A stretch of DNA of 35,698 nucleotides from assembly GCA_964351025.1 (NCBI GenBank), contig CAYGLV010000023.1, forward strand, positions 1 through 35,698, in the 5' to 3' direction. The position numbers and the translations under genes were made by a program. This DNA is from CAYGLV01 sp964351025 (lineage in GTDB: Bacteria; Actinomycetota; Thermoleophilia; Gaiellales; Gaiellaceae). The notes beneath the pieces are model-generated. The model was not told where the DNA came from and searched no databases. It was given only the letters and a program-made list of their open reading frames with translations. This document shows, piece by piece, positions 1-8,658 of the stretch (position 1 is the stretch's first letter; each line of letters starts with the position of its first letter).

Positions 1-98
1 CGCCCGGCACCAAGGCAACCAGCCTTGGCACCGTTCGAGTCGACCACGCTGCTTGACCCATGCCCTCCCTGAGGGCACGCCGATTAGGAATCAATCAT
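1..98. repeat. Left copy of a MITE-like repeat (partial)
   Basis: Bases 7-98 match 35606-35698 with about a dozen differences and one indel. Each copy holds two small hairpins: CCAAGGC with GCCTTGG, and TGCCCTC with GAGGGCA (loop CCT). The copy ends with GGAATCAATC at 87-96, two bases before the stop codon of the DUF1028 gene. The matching left terminus lies outside the window. I infer a short non-coding mobile or structural repeat; no protein-coding capacity is seen. Confidence 0.8.
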
Positions 99-827
99 CT
101 AGGGCGAGAGCCGCCGCAACTCGGCGAGCACGACGGGGTCGATCGTCTCCTCGCCGTCCACCCGTTCCTCGAGGTTCTCGACTCCAGCCCAGTCGGCAAG
201 GCGCTCATAGCCGAGGCGCGCCAGCCGCTCATCGAGCTCGGCGCGCAGGCTCTCGTCGACCGGGAGCCACTCCGGGCGCGGCGTCCTGCCGAAGAGCGCC
301 TGATGAATCCCGAAGAGGCGGCGTAGCTCCTCGATCGGCCTCGCGTGGTCGTCGACGCGCAGGTCCACAAGCGTGTCGGAGAGGTGCGCATAGCCGCCGC
401 CGCGCTCCACGACGAGCAGGGCGGCAGACTGCTGGCCGCGGCTGTCGCCGCCCGCGGCCTGGGCGGCCGTGAGGCAGGCGATGAGACGCGCGGCGAGCGG
501 CTCGCCGGCCGTCGCGGCGAACGTCTCTGCCAGCGCGTCCACTGTTGCCCCGGAGACGAGGATGTTCCCCTGCGCCGCGTAACAAGCGCCCGTACGGCCG
601 CCGGCCCAGGCGTGGCACTCGGAGCCCGTGAAGGTCGAGGAGCCGCCGTATGCGTCTACGACGCCGAGCTGGCGCTGCTCGCGGCCCTCGTCCGCTGCGG
701 TCAGCCGGGAAACGACGTCCTCCGCGGCGAGCCCTTCGCGCAGCAACGCCAGGCCGTCGGGCCCGTACTGCGGGTTCGCGTACGACTGCGTCGCGACCGC
801 GCCGACCTGCGCCGCCGCCCAGGGCAC
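99..827 (-). CDS. DUF1028 family protein (Ntn-hydrolase-like)
   Basis: The 242-residue product matches the DUF1028 family, recognisable from the block PWAAAQVGAVATQSYANP at its start and STFTGSECHAWAGG followed by QGNIL in the middle. The family is usually placed near the Ntn-hydrolases; its exact reaction is not established. The conserved N-terminus (STYSIVACDLEAGQWGVATQ) continues in frame upstream to about 917, but no ATG, GTG or TTG exists there. The codon where a start is expected, 915-917, is GTC, and an in-frame TGA lies just beyond. The first usable start is GTG at 827, which would remove about 30 conserved residues. Either the assembly has a one-base error (GTC for GTG) or the gene uses an unusual start. 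It lies directly downstream of the 91-residue gene on the same strand and ends 2 bp from the left repeat. Confidence 0.85.
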   Translation of the reverse strand: MPWAAAQVGAVATQSYANPQYGPDGLALLREGLAAEDVVSRLTAADEGREQRQLGVVDAYGGSSTFTGSECHAWAGGRTGACYAAQGNILVSGATVDALAETFAATAGEPLAARLIACLTAAQAAGGDSRGQQSAALLVVERGGGYAHLSDTLVDLRVDDHARPIEELRRLFGIHQALFGRTPRPEWLPVDESLRAELDERLARLGYERLADWAGVENLEERVDGEETIDPVVLAELRRLSP

Positions 828-921
828 GACCGAGCCGACGGCAAGGAACTTCGATTGCGTTGCGACGCCCCACTGCCCCGCCTCGAGGTCGCAGGCGACG
901 ATCGAGTAGGTGCTGACCGGC

Positions 922-1197
922 CTAGCCGTACGTCAGCTCCGTCAGATCGAGGTCGAGCAGGTCAGACCGATCGACCGGCACGAGCACGCAGGCGACCTCG
1001 GGCCGTGCGAGCGCCTCCTTGACCGCTCCGGGCGTCGAGGCGCGCACGACCACGGGCGTGCCGGCCTCGTGGGCGGCGTGTATCCGCGCCCCATCCTCCA
1101 CCGAATCGAGCATGAGCACGCCCTCGACGTCGATCTCGCCCTCGACCGCGATCTCAGGCACGCGGCGGCCTGTCGCACCGAACCAGCGCTCTCTCAC
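922..1197 (-). CDS. Hypothetical protein, 91 residues
   Basis: I do not recognise this gene. GTG at 1197 overlaps the TGA of the upstream metallo-hydrolase (GTGA), the coupling arrangement used throughout this window, and that fixes the start. The product is acidic and has alternating hydrophobic and polar stretches such as IDVEGVLMLDSVEDGARI and GTPVVVRA, which suggests a small alpha/beta fold. There is no signal peptide, membrane segment or metal motif. It sits between the hydrolase and the DUF1028 gene and is probably co-transcribed with both. The reading frame stays open upstream across the hydrolase, but that stretch has the Arg-rich composition of a shadow frame. Confidence 0.65.
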   Translation of the reverse strand: MRERWFGATGRRVPEIAVEGEIDVEGVLMLDSVEDGARIHAAHEAGTPVVVRASTPGAVKEALARPEVACVLVPVDRSDLLDLDLTELTYG

Positions 1198-1892
1198 AGC
1201 GCGATCGTCTCCCCCGGTGCCGGGGCGAGGATCTCGACACCTGCAGGCGCGATCTCTCGCAGCGCCTCGGGCGTTCCCGTCAGCAGCGGAAACGTGCCGT
1301 AATGGCAGGGGACGCAGCGCCGTACGCCGAGCAGTTCGAGCGCGACCGCCGCCTCGCGCGGCCCCATCGTGAAGTGGTCCCCGATCGGCAGCACAGCGAT
1401 GTCGGGCGCGTAGATCCGACGAATCAGCGCCATGTCGCCGAAGACGTTCGTGTCGCCGGCGAAGTAGATCGTGAAGCCGTCCTCCAGCTCGAGCACGAGT
1501 CCGCACGGCTCGCCGAGGTACGTGAGGTCGGCGGCGCTCGAGGAGTGGTTGGCCGTGGTCAGCGTGATCTTGATCCCGTCGACGTCGACGGTGCCGCCCT
1601 TGTTCGGCGCCTGCGCCATGTTCGCCTCGACGCCCTGCCCGGCGAGCCAGCCGCGCAGCTCGACCTGCGCGATCAGCGCCGGCTTGAACCGCTGCCAGAG
1701 CGCGATCGTGTCACCGACGTGGTCGAAGTGCCCGTGCGTGAGCGCGATCACGTCGATGCGCTCGGGCTGCTGCTCGGCTTCCGGGCACGTCGGGTTGCCG
1801 TTCAGCCAGGGGTCGATGTAGATCCGCTTGCCGCTCGGGGTATCGAGCCGGAAGGCCGCATGCCCGAGCCACGTGAGCGTTCTCGTCGCCAT
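1194..1892 (-). CDS. Metal-dependent hydrolase, UPF0173-like (metallo-beta-lactamase fold)
   Basis: The 232-residue protein begins MATRTLTWLGHAAFRLDT and carries the metal-binding motif THGHFDHVGD (HxHxDH type), then TANHSSS, FAGDTN and PCHYGTFP. This order is typical of the short UPF0173 metal-dependent hydrolases of the metallo-beta-lactamase superfamily. The natural substrate is unknown. It should be cytoplasmic, as no signal peptide is seen. The ATG at 1892 is chosen because the conserved N-terminal strand begins there and a -10-like TACTCT lies exactly 7 nt upstream, which predicts a leaderless transcript. The TGA is shared with the GTG of the next gene. Confidence 0.9.
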   Translation of the reverse strand: MATRTLTWLGHAAFRLDTPSGKRIYIDPWLNGNPTCPEAEQQPERIDVIALTHGHFDHVGDTIALWQRFKPALIAQVELRGWLAGQGVEANMAQAPNKGGTVDVDGIKITLTTANHSSSAADLTYLGEPCGLVLELEDGFTIYFAGDTNVFGDMALIRRIYAPDIAVLPIGDHFTMGPREAAVALELLGVRRCVPCHYGTFPLLTGTPEALREIAPAGVEILAPAPGETIAL

Positions 1893-1916
1893 GTCCCGGA
1901 GAGTAGAGGAGGTTCG
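1893..1916. promoter_or_regulatory. Compact divergent promoter (hydrolase / membrane protein)
   Basis: Only 24 bp separate the two divergent start codons. On the minus strand TACTCT (1905-1900) is followed by 7 nt and then ATG at 1892. On the plus strand TAGAGG (1904-1909, a weaker -10) is followed by 7 nt and then GTG at 1917. The plus strand also carries AGAGGAGG (1905-1912), which could serve as a ribosome binding site 4 nt before GTG, so the plus side is ambiguous. Confidence 0.5.
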
Positions 1917-2324
1917 GTGCGGGCGACGAACTTCGCGCGCATGACCATGAGAGTTACGACCGTCTGTCTCGTCCTGCTCGCTGCCCTGGCCGACTCCGCC
2001 GGCTGGCACAACCTCGGCTACGTCGCCCTCGTCGGCGCCGTCCCGGCGGCGGCGATCGCCGCTCTCCTCGGGTTCGGCGATCTGCTCGAGGAGCAGGGGC
2101 ACGAGCGTACCGAGCGTGTGCAGGCCCTCCTGCAGGCGTCGGCGCTCGCGCTCATCCTGCTCGCAGCCGCCGTACGTGCCCCGCTCCTGAATCAGGACGG
2201 CATCCCCGCGCTCGGCGTCACCGCAGTCGTCGCCTGCCTGGTCGTCTTCGCGGCACAGGTGCTGCTCGCGGGCTGGGTTGCGCTGCCGCGCGAGCGACTG
2301 CGCACCGCGCTGCGCGGCCGCTAG
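1917..2324 (+). CDS. Small integral membrane protein, unknown function
   Basis: The 135-residue product has about four hydrophobic segments: VTTVCLVLLAALADSAG, LGYVALVGAVPAAAIAALLG, ASALALILLAAAV and VTAVVACLVVFAAQVLLAG. An acidic loop (GFGDLLEEQGHERTERVQ) follows the second. I do not recognise a family. GTG at 1917 is preferred because AGAGGAGG lies 4 nt before it; ATG at 1941 and 1947 are in-frame alternatives without a binding site. The gene converges on the HAD phosphatase and the two stop codons overlap in the tetranucleotide CTAG at 2321-2324. Confidence 0.7.
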   Translation: MRATNFARMTMRVTTVCLVLLAALADSAGWHNLGYVALVGAVPAAAIAALLGFGDLLEEQGHERTERVQALLQASALALILLAAAVRAPLLNQDGIPALGVTAVVACLVVFAAQVLLAGWVALPRERLRTALRGR

Positions 2325-3043
2325 ACGCTCTCGTCGGCGAGCCCGAGGAGTCGCGGGACCTCCGCGACCTCGCGGGCGAGGTGGGCGCCGGGTGGCAACT
2401 CGCCCCCGCGGGCTCCGGGCATCCAGACGACAGCCGCAAGGCCCGCGCGGAGGCCGCCGAGGATGTCGTTCTCGAGCGAGTCGCCGACCATCGCCGTCTC
2501 GTCCGGCCCGGTGCCCAGGAGCGCGAGCGCGGCCGCGAACGCCGCCGGTTCGGGCTTCGCCGCCCCGATCTCGCCGGAGATCGCGATCGCATCCAGCTCG
2601 GGTGCAAGCCCGGAGACCTCGAGCTTGCGCCGCTGCAGGAGCGACGGCCCGTTCGTCAGCACCCCGAGGCGCAGCCCGAGCGAGCGCAGAGCGCGCAGGG
2701 TTGCCACGGCGTCGGGGAAGGGGACGAGCTCCTCGATCACGCGCAGCTTGGCGGCGGTGTAGCTTCGGAAGAGGTCGTCGTCCACGAGCGCCCAGGGGCT
2801 CAGGGCGTCGGTGAGCCGGCGCCGACGGAACGTGTGGAAGTCCACGCGTCCCGCGGCAAGCTCCGTGTAGTGACCTTCGAGCACGTCCAGATAGCGGCGG
2901 CGCAGCTCGGCCCGGTCGACGCCGGGGACGTGCTCGGCGATCACGGAGACGACGTCTTCCCACACGCGCGCTTCGACGCCGGACGAGTCGGCGAGCGTGT
3001 CGTCGAGGTCGAAGAGGATGCCGCGGAGCGGCGGCGAGCCCAC
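2321..3043 (-). CDS. HAD-family hydrolase (phosphatase)
   Basis: The 240-residue protein shows the HAD motifs in order: DLDDTLADS with nucleophile D12 and acid/base D14, LTNGP (motif II), the lysine in AAKPEP (motif III) and MVGDSLENDI (motif IV). A helical cap lies between motifs I and II. This is subfamily IA, including phosphoglycolate-phosphatase-like and YjjG-like 5'-nucleotidase enzymes; the substrate cannot be read from sequence. Start GTG at 3043 overlaps the TAG of nuoN by one base, so the gene is probably the last of the nuo transcript, although its link to complex I is likely only positional. Confidence 0.88.
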   Translation of the reverse strand: MGSPPLRGILFDLDDTLADSSGVEARVWEDVVSVIAEHVPGVDRAELRRRYLDVLEGHYTELAAGRVDFHTFRRRRLTDALSPWALVDDDLFRSYTAAKLRVIEELVPFPDAVATLRALRSLGLRLGVLTNGPSLLQRRKLEVSGLAPELDAIAISGEIGAAKPEPAAFAAALALLGTGPDETAMVGDSLENDILGGLRAGLAAVVWMPGARGGELPPGAHLAREVAEVPRLLGLADESV

Positions 3044-4515
3044 TAGAGCGGCAGCGCCGCGACTGCGTCGCGGGCGATGTCGATCAGCGGCTGCACGAAG
3101 AAGAACGAGCCGACCGTGACGACGAGCGCGAACCCGACAGCCCCCAGAAGCCATGGGTCGCGCGGCGGCGAGCCGCCCGCGACGGCCAGGCCCGCCACGG
3201 GCGAGCGCATGTACATAGCGCGCACCACGCCGAGGTAGTAGTAGAGGCTCACCGCCGTCGCGACCACGCCGACGACGATCAGCCACCACCAGCCCGCCTC
3301 GTAAGCGGCGGCGAAGACGTAGAGCTTGGCGACGAAGCCGCCGGTGAGCGGGAAGCCGGCGAAGCCCAGCATGAACGTCCACATTGCGATGCCGAGGAAC
3401 GGCCGCTCCCAGCCCATCCCGGCCAGATCGTCGAGCGTCACGGCGCGGCCCAGCTCGCGCTCACGCGAGGCGACCACGGCGAACGCGCCGAGCGACATCG
3501 AGCCGTACGGAATGAGGTAGTAGAGCAGCGCCCGCCCGCCGAGCTCGTTCGCGGCGGCGATCGCGATCAGCATGAAGCCTGCGTGCGAGACGGACGAGTA
3601 GGCGAGCAGCCGCTTGACGTTCGTCTGGACGAGGGCCGCGAGGTTGCCGATCGCGAGCGACGCGCAGGCGAGGACTGCGATCGCGATCGTCCACAGGTGT
3701 TCCTGCTCGGGGAACGCCACCGTCAGCACGCGCAGCGTGAGAACGAGCGCGACGACCTTGGTCGCCGCCGACATGAAGCCCGTGATCGTGGTGGGCGCGC
3801 CCTCGTAGACGTCGGGCGTCCACATGTGGAAGGGCGCCGCCGAGGCTTTGAAGCCGAGCCCGGCGAGCACCAGCGCGAGCCCGGCGAGCAGCAGCTCGTC
3901 ACCCGCGAGCCCCTGCGCGGAAACTGCCTCGGCGATCGACCCGAACCCGAGTTCCCCGGTCGCCCCGTAGACGAGCGCGGAGCCGAAGAGCAGCAGTGCG
4001 GAGCCGAACGAGCCGATGATCAGGTACTTGAGCCCTGCCTCGAGCGAGGTTGCGCGGCCGGAGTCCATCGCGCAGAGGATGTAGAGGCAGATCGAGAACC
4101 ACTCCAGCCCCAGGAACAACGTCATCAGGTTCGAGGCCGAGACGAGGAAGATCATCCCGGCCCCCGCGGCCGCGAGCAGCGAGTAGTACTCGCCGGCGTG
4201 ATGGCGCCGCCGCTCGCCCCAGGCGATCATCGCGGCGAGCACCCCCGCACCCGCGATCAGGATCTGCGCCAGAGCGGCCAGCCGGTCGCGCGTCATGGAC
4301 TCGGCGATCAGCGCGCGCGGCGCCTCGCTCTCGGCGAAGACGACCCCGGCGAGGATGCCCGCGAGCAGGAACCCGGTTCCCGTGATCAGTGCTGCGAAGC
4401 TGCGCCGTGCCGAGCCGCGGAGGAGCACGGCGCCGAGCAGCGCAAGGACCGAGGCGGCGAGCAGCGCGAGCACGGGCGAGAGGGCGAGCCAGTCGATCTT
4501 CGGCGTCGGGATCAC
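3043..4515 (-). CDS. nuoN: NADH-quinone oxidoreductase subunit N
   Basis: This is a membrane subunit of complex I, one of the three antiporter-like proton channels (L, M, N). The 490-residue protein is strongly hydrophobic, with about 14 predicted membrane helices. It carries the proton-channel lysine region typical of the family (ASAAPFHMWTPDVYEGAP and TNVKRLLAYSSVSHAG). Length is normal. GTG at 4515 overlaps the nuoM stop (AAGTGA). Last subunit gene of the operon. Confidence 0.96.
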   Translation of the reverse strand: MIPTPKIDWLALSPVLALLAASVLALLGAVLLRGSARRSFAALITGTGFLLAGILAGVVFAESEAPRALIAESMTRDRLAALAQILIAGAGVLAAMIAWGERRRHHAGEYYSLLAAAGAGMIFLVSASNLMTLFLGLEWFSICLYILCAMDSGRATSLEAGLKYLIIGSFGSALLLFGSALVYGATGELGFGSIAEAVSAQGLAGDELLLAGLALVLAGLGFKASAAPFHMWTPDVYEGAPTTITGFMSAATKVVALVLTLRVLTVAFPEQEHLWTIAIAVLACASLAIGNLAALVQTNVKRLLAYSSVSHAGFMLIAIAAANELGGRALLYYLIPYGSMSLGAFAVVASRERELGRAVTLDDLAGMGWERPFLGIAMWTFMLGFAGFPLTGGFVAKLYVFAAAYEAGWWWLIVVGVVATAVSLYYYLGVVRAMYMRSPVAGLAVAGGSPPRDPWLLGAVGFALVVTVGSFFFVQPLIDIARDAVAALPL

Positions 4516-5927
4516 TTGAGCACGTCCGTGACGAAGGAATGGGCTGTGATCGCCGCGGGCCAGGCGGAGAGCGTGAGCAACAAGGCGATGAGCGGCACGA
4601 TCAGCGCGAGCTCCGCCGGGCGGAGGTCGAGCGCCGCGCCCGGCACGGCCCGACCGTCGCGCTCGTGCAGCACCGCCGAGATCAGCCGCAGCATGTACAT
4701 CGCCGCGAGAACGATCCCAGCAGCGCCTGCAACAGCCCAGCCCCAGCCCACCGAGTACACGCCGGCGAGGATGAGGAACTCGCCCGCGAACGTCGCGGAG
4801 CCCGGTACGGCGAGCGCGATGATTCCGGTCGTCACGAGCACGGTGGCGAGCGCGGGCCGTCCCTTCGCCATCCCGCCGAGGTGGGCGAACTCGCCGGTCG
4901 ACGTGCGACGCTCGATCGTCCCCGCGAGCAGGAAGAGCGAGCCCGAGACGAGGCCGTGGGCGACCGCTTGAAGGATCGCGCCGTCGGCGCCGCGCTCGTT
5001 GAACGCGAAGAGGCCCATCGTGATCAGGCTCATCTGGGCCAACGAGGAGTACGCGATCACGCCGCGCAGATCGGGCGCGCGGAAGGCGAGCAGCGAGGCG
5101 TAGATGAGGCCGAAGGCGGCGAGAGCAAGGATCGTCACCTGGAAGTCGTCCGCCGGGCCCGGGAACTTCGCGATTGCGATGCGCACAAAGCCGAAGACGG
5201 CCGCCTTCGAGATGACGCCGGACAGGAGCGCCGCGAGCTCGGGCGGCGCCTGCCGGTAGGCGTCCACGAGCCAGCCGTGGAACGGGAAGAGCGGCGCCTT
5301 GACCGCGAAGGCGACGGCGAAGCCGAGGAAGACCCAGTCGTTCCCGGAGACTCCCGACTCCACGAGGTCGAATGTTCCCTGCGAGATGCCGAAGACGACG
5401 ATCGAGGCCAGCATCAGCAGCGAGCCAGCCATCGTGTAGACGATTAGCTTGATCGTGGCGGCGACGCGCCGCGGCCCGCCCCAGACGCCGACGAGGACGT
5501 AGAGCGGGATCAGCATTGCCTCGAAGAAGACGTAGAAGACGAGCAGGTCCTGCGCCGTGAAGACACCGACGGTCGCCCCGAGCAGAAACAGCATCAGCCC
5601 GAAGTAGGCCCGAGGCCGCTCGCGCCCGGCCCAGCAGGCGTAGCCGATCGCGGCCGCTGCAACGACCGTCGTCAGCCCGGCGAACCAGAGCGAGAAGCCG
5701 TAGAGGCCGACGTGGTACGAGACGGAGAGGTCGCCGAACCAGCTCGTGCGCTGATCGAGCTGGAGACCGCCTGCGTCGAAGTCGAAGCGGCCGAGGGCGG
5801 TGACCCAGAGCGCGACCTCGGTGAGCGCGACGAGGAAGGCGAGCGGCCCCAGCACCCGTCGCGGCATGGGCGCGACCCAGACGAGCAGCGCGCCGGCCAG
5901 GGGAAGCAGGATGAGAGCAGTGGTCAC
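4512..5927 (-). CDS. nuoM: NADH-quinone oxidoreductase subunit M
   Basis: Antiporter-like proton-pumping subunit of the complex I membrane arm, 471 residues, about 14 helices. Family signatures include FYVFFEAMLIPLYVLVG with the conserved glutamate, VKAPLFPFHGWLVDAY and the later segment GVIAYSSLAQMS. GTG at 5927 lies four bases after the nuoL stop. Its TGA is shared with the nuoN start. Confidence 0.96.
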   Translation of the reverse strand: MTTALILLPLAGALLVWVAPMPRRVLGPLAFLVALTEVALWVTALGRFDFDAGGLQLDQRTSWFGDLSVSYHVGLYGFSLWFAGLTTVVAAAAIGYACWAGRERPRAYFGLMLFLLGATVGVFTAQDLLVFYVFFEAMLIPLYVLVGVWGGPRRVAATIKLIVYTMAGSLLMLASIVVFGISQGTFDLVESGVSGNDWVFLGFAVAFAVKAPLFPFHGWLVDAYRQAPPELAALLSGVISKAAVFGFVRIAIAKFPGPADDFQVTILALAAFGLIYASLLAFRAPDLRGVIAYSSLAQMSLITMGLFAFNERGADGAILQAVAHGLVSGSLFLLAGTIERRTSTGEFAHLGGMAKGRPALATVLVTTGIIALAVPGSATFAGEFLILAGVYSVGWGWAVAGAAGIVLAAMYMLRLISAVLHERDGRAVPGAALDLRPAELALIVPLIALLLTLSAWPAAITAHSFVTDVLK

Positions 5928-5931
5928 GGGC

Positions 5932-7818
5932 TCACTTCACCGAGACGAAGACGACGACGAGGACGGCAGCCGAGATGGCGATCGCGAGCAGGTAGCTGCG
6001 CAGGAATCCGGTCTGTGCTCTCCCGACGCCGACACCGGCCTGCTGCGCGCCGAGCACGATCCCCGTGATCGAGCCGTCGATCAGCGGTTCCTCGACGGCA
6101 CCGCGCCAGAAGCGGGAGAGGCCGACCGCCGGCCGGTAGAAGAGCGCGTCGTAGAGCTCGTCGAAGTACAGCTTGTGCTCGAGCAGGCGGTGCAGGAACG
6201 GCACCTGGGGCACGGTTCTGCGGCGGGCGGCGTACACGATCCAGGCCACCCAGATTCCGGCGAGGCCGAGCGAGACGGCCAGCACGCTCGTCAGGTAGTC
6301 CTGGCCTGTCGAGGGCTCGACCAGCGGCTCGGCGACCGGATGCAGCCAGTCGCCGAAGACATGCCAGAGGCCGGGCACCTCGAGCAGGCCGCCGACCGCA
6401 GCGAGCCCGGTGAGGATTCCCACCGGCACCGTCATCGAACGCGGCCCCTCCCCGTGGCCGTGACCGTCCGCGTGCTCTGTCACGAGACCTGACGGCTCCC
6501 CCCAGAAGACGAGGAAGAGCATCCTGAATGTGTACAGCCCGGTCAGGAAGGCGCCGGCCAGCCCCGCGACGAACAGCACCGCGCCAAAGCCCCCGCCAGC
6601 CAGAGCGGAAGCCAGGATCGCGTCCTTCGACCAGAAGCCGGAGAGCGGCGGAATCCCGACGAGCGCGAGGGAGCCGATCAGAAAGGCGAGCGTCGTCCGC
6701 GGCATGGCCTTTCTGAGGCCGCCCATCTTGCGCATGTCCTGCTCGCCGGCAAGGCGGTGGATGACGAGTCCGGCGCCCATGAACAGCAGCGCCTTGAAGA
6801 ACGCGTGCGTCATCAGGTGAAACATGCTGCTGCCGTACGCGCCGAGGCCGGCACCGAGGAACATGTAGCCGATCTGCGACATCGTCGAGTAGGCGATGAC
6901 GCGCTTGATGTCGGTCTGGACGAGCGCGATCAGCCCGGCGGCGAGCAGGGTCGCAGCACCGAGCCCGGCCGCGAGGTCCTGCACGGCGGGGGCCAGCTCG
7001 AAGATCGGGTGAGCGCGCACGATCAGGTAGACGCCGGCGGTCACCATCGTCGCGGCGTGGATGAGCGCGGAGACGGGGGTCGGGCCCTCCATGGCGTCCG
7101 GGAGCCACGTGTGCAGCGGCAGCTGTGCGGACTTGGCGACCGCGCCGCCGAGCAGCCCGAGCGCGACGAGGTTGACGGCCGTGGACGACAACCCCTCGGC
7201 GCCGGCGAACGCGCCCGCGAACTCGAGCGTGCCGGTCTGCAGGAGCAGCACGAAGAAGGCGAGCGCCATCGTCGCGTCGCCGACGGCATTCATCACGAAA
7301 GCCTTCTTGGCGGCTGCGACCGCCTGCGGCCGCTCGTGCCAGAAGCCGATCAGGAGGTAGGAGGCGAGGCCGACGAGCCCCCAGCCCGCGAGCAGGAGAA
7401 CGAGGTTCCCCGCCTGCACGAGCAGCAGCATCGAGAAGACGAAGAGAGCCATGTAGGCGAAGTAGCGGCGCTCCTTCTCGTCGCCCGCCATGTAGCCGAT
7501 CGAGTACCAGACGATCAGCCCGCCGACGCCGGAGACGATCAGCATCATCACGGCGGCGAGCGGATCGACGAGGAGCGAGAGGCCGACGTCGAACGTACCC
7601 GCGGAGAGCCAGGTCCACGCGGTGGTGAGCTGTGCGCGCTCCTCCGCGTCCTTGCCCGTGAGGGCGGCGAAGGAGACGACTGCACCGGCGAAGGCGACGA
7701 ACACCGAGAGCGTCGCGATGATCCCGGCCGTGCGGCGGCTGATCCGCCCTCCCGCCAGGGTGATCGCCAGGCAGCCGGCGAGCGGGGAGAGCAAACAGAT
7801 CCAGGCGCCGGCGGTCAC
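5932..7818 (-). CDS. nuoL: NADH-quinone oxidoreductase subunit L
   Basis: Largest antiporter-like subunit of complex I, 628 residues. It has the core channel motifs AKSAQLPLHTWLPDAMEGPT and TDIKRVIAYSTMSQIGYM, and a long C-terminal part with the extra helices that in known structures form the lateral helix along the membrane arm. GTG at 7818 follows the nuoK stop by one base. A histidine-rich loop (HADGHGHGEG) is seen near residue 460, a common variable feature. Confidence 0.96.
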   Translation of the reverse strand: MTAGAWICLLSPLAGCLAITLAGGRISRRTAGIIATLSVFVAFAGAVVSFAALTGKDAEERAQLTTAWTWLSAGTFDVGLSLLVDPLAAVMMLIVSGVGGLIVWYSIGYMAGDEKERRYFAYMALFVFSMLLLVQAGNLVLLLAGWGLVGLASYLLIGFWHERPQAVAAAKKAFVMNAVGDATMALAFFVLLLQTGTLEFAGAFAGAEGLSSTAVNLVALGLLGGAVAKSAQLPLHTWLPDAMEGPTPVSALIHAATMVTAGVYLIVRAHPIFELAPAVQDLAAGLGAATLLAAGLIALVQTDIKRVIAYSTMSQIGYMFLGAGLGAYGSSMFHLMTHAFFKALLFMGAGLVIHRLAGEQDMRKMGGLRKAMPRTTLAFLIGSLALVGIPPLSGFWSKDAILASALAGGGFGAVLFVAGLAGAFLTGLYTFRMLFLVFWGEPSGLVTEHADGHGHGEGPRSMTVPVGILTGLAAVGGLLEVPGLWHVFGDWLHPVAEPLVEPSTGQDYLTSVLAVSLGLAGIWVAWIVYAARRRTVPQVPFLHRLLEHKLYFDELYDALFYRPAVGLSRFWRGAVEEPLIDGSITGIVLGAQQAGVGVGRAQTGFLRSYLLAIAISAAVLVVVFVSVK

Positions 7819-7819
7819 G

Positions 7820-8128
7820 TCATCCCCTCAGGAAGGTCAGCTTGTCGACATCGAGGGCGAGCCGGCCGCGCGCGATAGCCACGATCAGACCGAGGCCGAC
7901 GACGACCTCAGAGGCGGCCACGGCCATCACCGCGAGCGCGAAGATCTGCCCGTCGGCGCCGCCGTGGTGGCGTGCGAATGCGATCAGCGTGAGGTTGGCG
8001 GCGTTGAGCATGATCTCGAGCGAGAGCAACACGATCAGCGGGCTGCGCCGCAGGAGTACGCCGAGGGCACCGATCCCGAAGAGGGCGCCCGAGAGGGCGA
8101 TGTACCAGGCGATCCCGGGCCCGGTCAT
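7820..8128 (-). CDS. nuoK: NADH-quinone oxidoreductase subunit K
   Basis: Small complex I membrane subunit, 102 residues with three helices. The glutamates known to matter in proton transfer are visible in LLSLEIMLNAANL and in AASEVVVGLGL. ATG at 8128 overlaps the nuoJ stop as ATGA, which fixes the start. The length is normal for the family. Confidence 0.96.
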   Translation of the reverse strand: MTGPGIAWYIALSGALFGIGALGVLLRRSPLIVLLSLEIMLNAANLTLIAFARHHGGADGQIFALAVMAVAASEVVVGLGLIVAIARGRLALDVDKLTFLRG

Positions 8129-8655
8129 TCGCCCTCGCTCCGGGGCTCCCCGAGCGCGAGCACGATCCCGCCGACCGCGGCGACGAGCAGCACGATCGAG
8201 GTGATCTCGAACGCGAGCAGGTGGTCGGTCAGGAAGAGCGAGCCGATCTCGCCCGGGCTTCCGAACGAGCGCTCGATCTGCGCCGAGTCCGCGAGGCGTC
8301 CATCGGCCTGCAGGGCGGTGACGACGACGAGCTCGACAAGGAGCGCGAGCGCCGCCACCCCCGCGCCGACCTGAGCCCAGGTCGGCCCGCCTCGCCGGGG
8401 TGCCGCCGCGCGGCCGCCGAGGTACGCGATCACGAACAGGAACATCACCATCACCGCGCCCGCAGACACAAGCACCTGCGCCGCGGCGAGGAACTCGGCC
8501 GACGCCAGGAGGAAGAGCGCCGCGAGCGAGCCGAGGTTCCCGATCAGGGCGAGCGCCGAGTAGAACGGGTTCGCGGACAGGACGACGGCGACGCCGGAGC
8601 CGAGGCACGCTCCCGCTGCGACAAGCCACACGAGCCAGACGAGGAAGGTAGCCAC
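8125..8655 (-). CDS. nuoJ: NADH-quinone oxidoreductase subunit J
   Basis: Complex I membrane subunit, 176 residues with about five helices. The N-terminal block NPFYSALALIGNLGSLA and AEFLAAAQVLVSAGAVMVMF are typical of NuoJ. GTG at 8655 follows the nuoI stop by three bases. The C-terminus is normal in length. Confidence 0.95.
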   Translation of the reverse strand: MATFLVWLVWLVAAGACLGSGVAVVLSANPFYSALALIGNLGSLAALFLLASAEFLAAAQVLVSAGAVMVMFLFVIAYLGGRAAAPRRGGPTWAQVGAGVAALALLVELVVVTALQADGRLADSAQIERSFGSPGEIGSLFLTDHLLAFEITSIVLLVAAVGGIVLALGEPRSEGE

Positions 8656-8658
8656 GGC

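Noticed and set aside
1194..2963. 589-codon open frame extending the metallo-hydrolase upstream
   Set aside because: The extension is Arg-rich, antisense to the membrane-protein gene and overlaps the HAD gene. The conserved hydrolase N-terminus begins at ATG 1892 with a well-placed -10.
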